A DNA stretch of 53,560 bases from a virus. The stretch lies in IMG/VR virus record IMGVR_UViG_3300006754_000025, positions 1 to 53,560 of that record; one strand, given 5' to 3'. This document shows, piece after piece, positions 6,909 through 13,133 of this stretch (positions are counted from its first letter, which is position 1; each line of letters starts with the position of its first letter). A program made the position numbers and the translations under genes. The notes beneath the pieces are model-generated. The model saw nothing but the letters and a program-made list of their open reading frames with translations. It was not told the origin of the DNA and made no database searches.

Positions 6909-7898
6909 ATGGGACGTAGGAAGAAACTAGCGAAGGAACCGGGCTGGATCGTTGACGCACCGGGCGAACAGCTGATGGAGATGTGCGGAATTAACTGGGA
7001 GATTCAAGATGTCGACATCAAAGACATCGACCTGCGAGGCTCCCGCCACAACAACGCGAGAATCGAAACCGACAAACTCAATGATGAACTTGCCGCACAG
7101 TACGCCGAAGGGATGAAGACAGGCGTCCACTTCCCAATGCCGATCCTTCAGAAGGGGCGAGGACGAAGCAAGCTATTTACGCTTAGCGGCAATCACCGGG
7201 TCGCCGCTGCGGAGCAAGTCGACCAACCTATCCGAGCCTACGTCACCCGATGCACGGACGAGGAAGCAATCGACATCGTTGTCCGCGTCGCGAACAGTCT
7301 AAACGGCACGCAGTCGTCAGCGAAGGAGCGAATTGAGCAGATTTACCAGCTGCACCACGACCACGGGCGAAGCCTTCCCGACCTGGCCGCGCTGTTCAAT
7401 ATGAAACTGTCTACCGTGCAGTTTAAGATGCGATTGGAAGCCTTCCGGCACGAGTTGGCCGACCTTGGCATACAAGCCGCGACCCTTCCGCTGCACTCGC
7501 TCGACGCGATCAATAGGATTCGCACAAACGAACAAGTGATGGTCGGCGCTGCGGAGCTTGCTATTAGCCAAAACATGACTGCTGCCCGCGTTAAGGACAT
7601 GGTCGGCGAGGTTAAGGCGGAACGCGGCGAACGTAAACAACTTGCCGTCCTGAAGAACTGGAACGGTCAGGCGAAGCAAGAGAATCCCAAACGCGGCACG
7701 AACCTTGCGCGCAAGCCTCGCAAAACGAAACTGACGCGCTTTGTGAATACATTCGGTTCATTTCTGACGCACGGCTACAGCGGCGGCTCGGCGATCGATA
7801 CGCTGCGCAAGGCGCAAATCACGGGCGAGGACAAAGCCCCGATGCGACAGAAGTTGGAATCGCTGCGGGACCTCATTGACCTACTACTGGAGTCCTAA
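6909..7898 (+). CDS. ParB/Spo0J-type N-terminal domain protein
   Basis: The protein has 329 residues. The ATG at 6909 is preferred over the GTG at 6900 because AAGGAG lies 8 bases before it. Residues 30-130 fit the ParB-like nuclease/CTPase fold, with the signature LSGNHRVAAAEQ near residue 92 corresponding to the ParB G-x-H-R-x-x-A box. DLAALFNMKLSTVQFKMRL (about 155-175) is an HTH of the KorB/ParB class. The C-terminal 90 residues are basic and may bind DNA. Phage proteins of this kind serve as partition, transcription or replication factors. It lies between the recombination pair and a wHTH/zinc protein. Confidence 0.7.
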   Translation: MGRRKKLAKEPGWIVDAPGEQLMEMCGINWEIQDVDIKDIDLRGSRHNNARIETDKLNDELAAQYAEGMKTGVHFPMPILQKGRGRSKLFTLSGNHRVAAAEQVDQPIRAYVTRCTDEEAIDIVVRVANSLNGTQSSAKERIEQIYQLHHDHGRSLPDLAALFNMKLSTVQFKMRLEAFRHELADLGIQAATLPLHSLDAINRIRTNEQVMVGAAELAISQNMTAARVKDMVGEVKAERGERKQLAVLKNWNGQAKQENPKRGTNLARKPRKTKLTRFVNTFGSFLTHGYSGGSAIDTLRKAQITGEDKAPMRQKLESLRDLIDLLLES

Positions 7899-8416
7899 TG
7901 CCGACATACGGCTTTTCGCCGCCTACTGACGGACGGCGTCGGAGCTATCGGTTCACCACTCTCACCATCGTTCGCATCTTCGCCGGACGCGAGGACGAGT
8001 GGTTGCCCTTCGCTACGATTGCCGTCCCTCTCTACCCGGTTATTAACGCGGAGCAAGCTGCGGCGGCGTACCGGGACTACCATACTCGCTTGAGCCGCGA
8101 TCCCATCGGCGACCAAGTCACGAAGGGTCGGAGTCGGGTCGTTTTGAAAAGGCTCCACTTCATGGTGAAACTAGGATTCCTCGAACGAGAAGGCCAAGGC
8201 ACCACGTCTAAGTATCGTCTTAGCTGCTGGTTCTGCCAGCTGTGTGGACATCTGGCATCCAAGTCACGCCCTAACAAGGGCACTCTACTCTGCAACGAAT
8301 GCAAGGAACACGCTGATGCACATCATCACCGGGACAAGCGGAAAAAAAATCAAGCTAACGGCAGTCGAGCGAAAGCAACTCGCAAACGCGGTAGCTTTGG
8401 CAAGCTCGATCAGTGA
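7898..8416 (+). CDS. Winged-helix/zinc-ribbon protein
   Basis: This 172-residue protein starts in a TAATG overlap with the ParB-like gene. Residues 60-115 look like a winged helix (VVLKRLHFMVKLGFLEREGQGTTSKYRL). They are followed by a zinc ribbon CxxC-x(16)-CxxC (CQLCGH ... LLCNECK) and a very basic tail (HHHRDKRKKNQANGSRAKATRKRG). A DNA-binding role in replication or transcription is likely, but the family is not recognised. The last 100 bases overlap the next gene in another frame. Confidence 0.6.
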   Translation: MPTYGFSPPTDGRRRSYRFTTLTIVRIFAGREDEWLPFATIAVPLYPVINAEQAAAAYRDYHTRLSRDPIGDQVTKGRSRVVLKRLHFMVKLGFLEREGQGTTSKYRLSCWFCQLCGHLASKSRPNKGTLLCNECKEHADAHHHRDKRKKNQANGSRAKATRKRGSFGKLDQ

Positions 8417-8525
8417 CATCGCCGGTGCGATCCAGATGGACGCGGCGCAGCAAGCAGCGGCAGCGTCCAGTGTATCGCTGACATCGCTGCAAGCGGCGCT
8501 GGAGCCGGTCAGAGAGTCGCAATGA
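8316..8525 (+). CDS. Small overlapping protein, unknown
   Basis: This 69-residue protein starts at the ATG at 8316, about 100 bases inside the preceding gene, and its stop overlaps the next start (ATGA). The translation is helical and Ala-rich (VERKQLANAVALASSISDIAGAIQMDAAQQAAAASSVSL is the body). GGAA lies 8 bases before the ATG. The clean ATGA junction with the next gene supports it being real, but the long overlap leaves doubt. No function is suggested. Confidence 0.45.
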   Translation: MHIITGTSGKKIKLTAVERKQLANAVALASSISDIAGAIQMDAAQQAAAASSVSLTSLQAALEPVRESQ

Positions 8526-8959
8526 CCGTTGATACTCACACACTCGATTTGATCGCCAACGCGACAGAGATTGGACCCTATTTCAATATCGGCTTTTGGC
8601 GACATTGTGCGATCGGTCAGTATTGCGCCAGGTACGCCAACGACGCCTTGCAGATGGATCTAGGACCCTTTGGTGGGGACCCTTACCCGTTGATGCGCGA
8701 GCGGATGGTCGGTGGGATGCGGGCGGTGCAATGTCGGCTGGGTCTAAGCGAATATATCGTTCACTGGCTTTTCACCTCCCACACGGCACAATCGCCAGCC
8801 GCCATCGACCGCGACTCGGTCGTTCACCGGCTGCGAGTTACCGCCGACTACTACCGTCGCAAGCAAGCGGCGATCGATGAGCATGAACGGCTCATGTCGC
8901 TTCCAAAGCGCGACCGTTGGGCGATCCTACTAAACACGGAGTTGACGACCGCTAGTTAG
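8522..8959 (+). CDS. Hypothetical early protein
   Basis: A 145-residue protein coupled by ATGA to the gene before it. It has aromatic and His residues in the first half (FNIGFWRHCAIGQYCARYAND) and a helical, charged C-terminal half (HRLRVTADYYRRKQAAIDEHERLMSLPKRDRW). No known motif is recognised. The position between DNA-binding proteins and a replication-initiator-like domain points to an early DNA-metabolism accessory role. Confidence 0.6.
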   Translation: MTVDTHTLDLIANATEIGPYFNIGFWRHCAIGQYCARYANDALQMDLGPFGGDPYPLMRERMVGGMRAVQCRLGLSEYIVHWLFTSHTAQSPAAIDRDSVVHRLRVTADYYRRKQAAIDEHERLMSLPKRDRWAILLNTELTTAS

Positions 8960-8972
8960 TCGGACGGAGTCG

Positions 8973-9326
8973 ATGAAAAGAACAGCTTATCCACCTCTCT
9001 TTGAGGCGTTTTGGCGGGCGTACCCTCGCCGCGTCAAGAAACGACTCGCCTACGCCTCTTGGTGTAAGGCGGTTGAACAGATTACCGAGTCAAGCGGCTC
9101 GACAAGTGAGGACGCAGGTATATGGCTGATCGAACGAGCGAAATCCTACGCTTGTTCCGACGACGCCAAGGAAATTAGGTTCTGTCCCCACGCGTCAACG
9201 TGGCTTAATCAAGAGCGATACGACGACGACGACGACGGATGGTCACACGCGTCAGTTGAACCGGACAAGCCGAGCCCGACTGACTTCGTGGCAAAGTTAC
9301 GGAAGCGAGCAAATGAGGACGAGTGA
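8973..9326 (+). CDS. Replication-initiator C-terminal-like domain protein
   Basis: The protein has 117 residues. The pattern LFEAFWRAYPRRVKKRLAYASWCKA ... IRFCPHASTWLNQERYDD is the familiar module at the C-terminus of many phage replication initiators and helicase-loading proteins ([FW]-W-x-x-Y-P-[RK]-K ... F-x-P-H-x-x-[TS]-W-L-N-x-x-[RG]-[WY]-x-D). Here it stands alone, without the usual N-terminal winged helix. The end is acidic and disordered. The next gene, which carries a zinc-binding domain, overlaps it by 14 bases, so the two may form one replication or helicase-loading unit. Confidence 0.6.
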   Translation: MKRTAYPPLFEAFWRAYPRRVKKRLAYASWCKAVEQITESSGSTSEDAGIWLIERAKSYACSDDAKEIRFCPHASTWLNQERYDDDDDGWSHASVEPDKPSPTDFVAKLRKRANEDE

Positions 9327-9921
9327 CTTCGATAAATGGCTGGCGTATCACGTCGCGGCGTTCCCTGATCTAGCGGACTGGATCGGAAAGAACCCCGAAA
9401 CCGTACATCACTGGCAGCGTGCATTAGAGGGAGTCACGCTACACGAAGCGAAGCAGGCAACCGACGCGATGGTGAAGGGTCAAACCAAAGCGTTCGGTTA
9501 CCAGGATCATCCGTCTGCCATTCGGCGACTGATTGGCGACGATCGATCCAGCACGGCGCGGACGGGACCGAAACGGATTGATGGCACGGACAGTTTTGCC
9601 TGTCCGCTCTGTATGGATTCGGGGCTCGTCCGCGTTTTTTCACCACGGGCGATGAAGGTGTGTCACAGCGGCGAGCTTTCTGGACCTCGCGGCGCCAGGC
9701 TTTGCAACGTCGCCTGCCCGTGCGCCGCCGGCGACCGCTGGTTTGCTGGGACGAAACGATACAAGCCGATCCCGCGATTCAGTGAGCGGCGGATGGTTCG
9801 CGTCGATGGCTCGATGCCGAACAAGGCGGATTTCAAGGCGCTTTGTGACCATGTAAGGACCAGACGGAACGGTGAATTCGATGCATGGAATGCGCAAGAG
9901 GCGGCGAGGGAACAAACTTAA
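9313..9921 (+). CDS. Zinc-binding protein, possible helicase-loading partner
   Basis: This 203-residue protein starts at an ATG inside the end of the preceding gene. The first 90 residues are helical (FDKWLAYHVAAFPDLADWI ... WQRALEGVTLHEAKQATDAM), which resembles the N-terminal part of phage replication accessory proteins. Residues 100-145 hold a zinc-finger-like set CPLC-x(17)-C-x(12)-C-x(3)-CPC. It lies in the order initiator-like domain then zinc protein, which is common around phage replisome organisers. The exact family is not recognised. Confidence 0.6.
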   Translation: MRTSDFDKWLAYHVAAFPDLADWIGKNPETVHHWQRALEGVTLHEAKQATDAMVKGQTKAFGYQDHPSAIRRLIGDDRSSTARTGPKRIDGTDSFACPLCMDSGLVRVFSPRAMKVCHSGELSGPRGARLCNVACPCAAGDRWFAGTKRYKPIPRFSERRMVRVDGSMPNKADFKALCDHVRTRRNGEFDAWNAQEAAREQT

Positions 9922-10156
9922 TGTTGCTAACTACCTCGCCCACCTCGAAGAAGCGGATGAAGTGATGCGAGCGATCAACGCACAGTATTACGACGAGTTG
10001 CCAGTCGACGGCTGGCCGCCGCCACTGCGACGGTCTGGCCCAAGCTCTGGCTTTATAGCCCCAAGACCGCCGCCGCCACCGCGTCCACTCACGGACGATG
10101 AAGAACGTGAATACCGAAGGATCTGCAATGAGTATGAACGGGAGCGAGATTACTGA
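9881..10156 (+). CDS. Small proline-rich protein
   Basis: The protein has about 91 residues if started at the ATG at 9881 (GGTG 6 bases upstream); ATG 9890 and GTG 9872 are alternatives. It has a basic start (HGMRKRRRGNKLN), a helical segment, a run of prolines (APRPPPPPRPLTDDEE) and an acidic/basic end (REYRRICNEYERERDY). It overlaps the previous gene by about 40 bases and the next by 29. No function is suggested. Confidence 0.5.
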   Translation: MHGMRKRRRGNKLNVANYLAHLEEADEVMRAINAQYYDELPVDGWPPPLRRSGPSSGFIAPRPPPPPRPLTDDEEREYRRICNEYERERDY

Positions 10157-10523
10157 TCTGGTTCAAAAGGAAGTCGAAGAGGTTTTGGGCGACCTCATCG
10201 CGGACGTAATCCACCGCGCTCGCAATCTGCCTACTAGCATCGTGCTGCTGCATGTGCTGAGCGGCGTCACGCGAGCTAACGGCAACGCCCTGCTGCTCCT
10301 CGCTGATACCCTCCGACACGAAGGACACAGCAGCGGAATCGACGAAGAAACCGTGCGTAAATGCTCAGTGCAAATCCAAACCCTACTGATCACCGCGATC
10401 GCTGAGAAGGAGATTGCGAACGATGGACGACTCATCGACATCACCGAACAGATCGACGCCCTCTACGAACTCGCCGCCAAGCACACCCACACCGACGACT
10501 ACCGTCACGGTGAAGAGAATTGA
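10128..10523 (+). CDS. Hypothetical helical early protein
   Basis: This 131-residue protein starts at the ATG at 10128 (GGAT 6 bases upstream; 10134 is also possible). It is mostly predicted helix with heptad-like hydrophobics (LVQKEVEEVLGDLIADVIHRA; IQTLLITAIAEKEIAND). No family is recognised. It overlaps both neighbours in a tightly packed operon. Confidence 0.55.
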   Translation: MSMNGSEITDLVQKEVEEVLGDLIADVIHRARNLPTSIVLLHVLSGVTRANGNALLLLADTLRHEGHSSGIDEETVRKCSVQIQTLLITAIAEKEIANDGRLIDITEQIDALYELAAKHTHTDDYRHGEEN

Positions 10524-10674
10524 CGGCGGGCACTACTTGTATGAGATGCCGGAAAACGGAAACCCAACCGACGAGCAGATCGACGCAATAGCTAGATTCC
10601 TGCTGCGTCGAGCGATGGCGAGGAGAGAGGCAAAGGATGCCGGAACCAATAATCGTCAAACTGACGGCGGCTGA
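10423..10674 (+). CDS. Small hypothetical protein, Ser/Thr/Pro-rich N-terminus
   Basis: An 83-residue protein, ATG at 10423 with GGAG about 9 bases upstream. Residues 1-30 are low complexity (STSPNRSTPSTNSPPSTPTP); residues 35-75 hold a compact IDGGHYLYEMPEN ... DEQIDAIARFLLRRAM segment. It overlaps the previous gene by 101 bases and the next by 38, so only its second half is free of overlap. The coding call is moderate. Confidence 0.45.
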   Translation: MDDSSTSPNRSTPSTNSPPSTPTPTTTVTVKRIDGGHYLYEMPENGNPTDEQIDAIARFLLRRAMARREAKDAGTNNRQTDGG

Positions 10675-11128
10675 GTTTAACAACGCGGCGATGATTGGTT
10701 GCATACGGCGAATTACCGGGATCTATCGTGATTTGGTTGAGCCCTACGGGAAGCCGAAAAACGTCTGGGAAACGGACGTGCTTGGGGCGGCAGCGGAGCA
10801 AGCCGTCGCCAAGTTGCTGCGAGTGTACTGGCCGCCGGTCGCGACTCAGCCTGAGACAGCGAAAGGCGATTTGGCCTACGGAATCGAAGTGCGGCAGACT
10901 AAGACGCCCCACGGCTGCTTGATGTTGCACAGGAAAGACAGAGACGAGGCGCCATACGTCTTGGTCCGAGGAAAGGGACCAGACTTCGAGGTGGTCGGGT
11001 GGATGTTCGGGATCGATGGCAAGCAGGATAGGTTCTGGCGAACCGACATAGACAACACTGCCTATCTCGTCCCTGCACAGCACCTGACGGACATACGCGA
11101 ATTACAAGAGTGGATTCACACGCAATGA
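10637..11128 (+). CDS. Phage PD-(D/E)XK-like nuclease family protein
   Basis: This 163-residue protein has a pattern I recognise from many phages: LGAAAEQAVAKLL (Glu54), GDLAYGIEVRQTKTPHGCLMLHRKD (Asp78, Glu84, Arg86 in an E-V-R-x-T box), EAPYVLVRG-x(5)-FEVVGWMFG, and a final AYLVPAQHLTDI. The order E-x(n)-D-x(n)-E-x-[RK] fits a PD-(D/E)XK-like fold, with Arg in place of the usual Lys. The role in the cell is not established; a DNA repair or host-DNA-processing role fits the replication block. Confidence 0.6.
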   Translation: MPEPIIVKLTAAEFNNAAMIGCIRRITGIYRDLVEPYGKPKNVWETDVLGAAAEQAVAKLLRVYWPPVATQPETAKGDLAYGIEVRQTKTPHGCLMLHRKDRDEAPYVLVRGKGPDFEVVGWMFGIDGKQDRFWRTDIDNTAYLVPAQHLTDIRELQEWIHTQ

Positions 11129-11141
11129 AGGAGCGAAAAGG

Positions 11142-11495
11142 ATGCGACACGAATTAACGCTGCAAACGATGATGAACTTGGACGCTGGCCGAGTGGTCGA
11201 AGCGTTCAACCAAGCGATCCGCCGGGTAGCGCTCGACATGGACGATCGACCTGGCGACACCAAGTCTCGAAGTATCACGCTCAATTGTGAGCTTGTGCCA
11301 GTGATTGACGAGCAAGGCCAACTCGACACCGTGCGAGCCAAATTCAAAGTCACGGACAAGCTGCCGGCACGACGGTCGAAGGTCTACGAATTCGACTACC
11401 GGCGCGGCGGCCAAACCGGCTTGGTCTTCAATGACTTGTCGGATGACAGTGCGAAACAAATGACGATCGACCACAAGGAGGACGACAATGCTTAA
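11142..11495 (+). CDS. Conserved-type phage hypothetical protein
   Basis: The protein has 117 residues, with GGAG 9 bases before the ATG. It is beta-rich in the middle (KSRSITLNCELVPVIDEQGQ ... TVRAKFKVTDKLP) and ends FDYRRGGQTGLVFNDL followed by an acidic tail. Its stop overlaps the start of the next gene. This pairing, a small protein before a DUF2303-like protein, is one I associate with phage early operons; the function is unknown. Confidence 0.55.
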   Translation: MRHELTLQTMMNLDAGRVVEAFNQAIRRVALDMDDRPGDTKSRSITLNCELVPVIDEQGQLDTVRAKFKVTDKLPARRSKVYEFDYRRGGQTGLVFNDLSDDSAKQMTIDHKEDDNA

Positions 11496-12270
11496 GGAAG
11501 CCTTTCAATGGTTGCGACACCTAGCCGACGAAGCGATGGAGCCATCCGAACTGCGCATCAACGATGATGTCGTCATCGTACATCGCGGCACCGATCCGCC
11601 GGCAGTCTACGACGTGAACCCGCCACGACGGAGACATTTCGTCCGCGATCTGGATTCGCTAAAACGCGCCGTGAGGACGTGGGGCAGCGTCGATGCTTCG
11701 GACGCGGCGATTTTTATCGGTTCCCAGTCAATCACATTCGTCATCGACGATGGTGAGCGACGCGATTTCGTCGATATGAGGCTGACTAGATCGGAAGAGT
11801 TTGATTTCATCAGCCGACTCAAAGACTGCCACCGAATGGATCAAGCTGACCTCGTGCGGACTCTCAAATTCCGGCTGCCTGAAACGAACCCAGATCTGCG
11901 GTCGCTCGTTAAGTCGCTGCGAATGACTCGCAACGAAGAGTCAAAGGGAACGATCGCCGCTGGCGAGGAGTCACTTGGCCGGCAAGTGCAAAGCGCCGTC
12001 TTGTCGGAAGACGGGCAAGCCATCCCCGACCACGTCGAAGTCACCGTTCCTGTCTTCTCCAACCCAGGCTGCGGATTCGATGTCGCCGTGACGCTTGGGT
12101 TTACGGTGCTATTTGACACTCGCGAGTTCAACCTTGCGCCTATATACGGCGCCGTGCGGATCGCGCAGGATGACGCCATCCTATCGATCTTTCGCGAGTT
12201 GGCTGAATCGCTTCCCCAGACTCCGATTTTCCTTGGCCAGTTTCAGGATATGGATGAGGAATTGTTCTGA
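11488..12270 (+). CDS. DUF2303-like (YfdQ-type) protein
   Basis: This 260-residue protein has the general plan of the DUF2303 family: a start with L-R-I-N-D-x-V-V-I-V-H-R, a segment VRDLDSLKRAVRTWG ... AAIFIGSQSITFVIDDGERRD, a helical FDFISRLKDCHRMDQADLVRTLKFRL, and a late beta region (DHVEVTVPVFSNPG). Members are common beside phage recombination genes and have no proven role. It overlaps the small protein upstream by 8 bases and abuts the RuvC-like gene (TGATG), so all three are co-translated. Confidence 0.5.
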   Translation: MLKEAFQWLRHLADEAMEPSELRINDDVVIVHRGTDPPAVYDVNPPRRRHFVRDLDSLKRAVRTWGSVDASDAAIFIGSQSITFVIDDGERRDFVDMRLTRSEEFDFISRLKDCHRMDQADLVRTLKFRLPETNPDLRSLVKSLRMTRNEESKGTIAAGEESLGRQVQSAVLSEDGQAIPDHVEVTVPVFSNPGCGFDVAVTLGFTVLFDTREFNLAPIYGAVRIAQDDAILSIFRELAESLPQTPIFLGQFQDMDEELF

Positions 12271-12773
12271 TGCCAACGTATCGCTACATCGGAGTTGACC
12301 CCGGCAAAGACGGCGGCGTCGCATGGATCGACGAGACGGATCGCGGTCCTTTCGTCCAGGCGCATCGTATGCCGCCGACGCCTCGCGACATCGCCCTGCT
12401 GATGAACAAAGCGATGAACGGGGTTAATGCCGATTGTGCGTTTCTGCTGATCGAGAAGGTCAGCGCCATGCCAAAGCAAGGCGTGTCGTCAACCTTCAAG
12501 TTCGGCTTCAACGCTGGATTGCTGACCGGGCTAATCGTCACCCTCACCGTCGCCTACGAAGAGGTAAGGCCGACCAAATGGCAAGCACCGTTTTCGCTTA
12601 TGAAAGGCAAGGACGTTACCAGCGTTCAGAAGAAGAACAGCCACAAGCGCCGCGCCCAAGACCTGTTCCCGGCGATCGCCAAAATCACGCACATGACAGC
12701 CGACGCGCTGCTAATCGCTGAATACTGCCGGAGATACCGCAAGGGCATCTTGCAAACTCCACCTAACACCTAG
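12270..12773 (+). CDS. RuvC-like Holliday-junction resolvase
   Basis: This 167-residue protein has the RuvC/RNase H fold signature. Asp10 sits in YIGVDPGKDGGVAWI (first strand), Glu62 in LLIEKVSAMPKQGVSSTFKFG (second acid plus the phage-type A-M-P-K-Q-G motif), and Asp145 in HMTADALLIAEY (final acid). A basic stretch (KKNSHKRRAQDLFP) precedes the last helix and may contact DNA. It would cut branched DNA made during replication or recombination so that the terminase can package linear molecules. It is the last gene of the rightward block and converges on the virion operon with a gap of only 39 bases. That gap shows no clear hairpin. Confidence 0.8.
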   Translation: MPTYRYIGVDPGKDGGVAWIDETDRGPFVQAHRMPPTPRDIALLMNKAMNGVNADCAFLLIEKVSAMPKQGVSSTFKFGFNAGLLTGLIVTLTVAYEEVRPTKWQAPFSLMKGKDVTSVQKKNSHKRRAQDLFPAIAKITHMTADALLIAEYCRRYRKGILQTPPNT

Positions 12774-12812
12774 CGGACCTAAAATGACGGAAAAAAACTA
12801 TACGCATATTTG

Positions 12813-13133
12813 CTAGTCTCTTTCCCGTCGCGGCTTGTATTCACTTGGCCGAGGCTGCCGGCGAGGATCGTACGGTGAGTCGCCCGCAGCTGTGCCAGGT
12901 GCATAGTCGTCAACGTCGCCAACGCGACCCGGCGAGTACGCATCCATCGCCAGCGTCGTGCCAGGCACGTAGTCGGTTCGGGCCTGCTTCCGAGGCATGT
13001 ACGGCGTCTGCGTTTCGACCTCTACCACGGCAGTTGCAGCAGCGTAACCAACTCGCGGGATGAAGCCGGTGCCGCCAACTTGCATCCCGCCAGAGATGGA
13101 AAAGCCAAGGGTGACGATTGTCGAAACGCTCAT
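12813..13133 (-). CDS. Small Tyr/Pro-rich protein at the end of the virion operon
   Basis: A 106-residue protein that starts in a TAATG overlap with the long fibre gene. The first 40 residues are hydrophobic and glycine-rich (TLGFSISGGMQVGGTGFIPRVGYAAATAVV); the rest repeats a loose [DE]-Y-x-P-[GR] motif (DYVPGTT, AYSPGRV, DYAPGTA, PYDPRR, EYKPRR). It may be a short fibre tip, a chaperone for the fibre upstream, or a disordered virion protein. No family is recognised. Confidence 0.6.
   Translation of the reverse strand: MSVSTIVTLGFSISGGMQVGGTGFIPRVGYAAATAVVEVETQTPYMPRKQARTDYVPGTTLAMDAYSPGRVGDVDDYAPGTAAGDSPYDPRRQPRPSEYKPRRERD

Noticed and set aside
8114-8121. AGTCACGA (reverse of TCGTGACT) inside the wHTH/zinc gene
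   Set aside because: Single copy in a coding region; expected by chance at this length.
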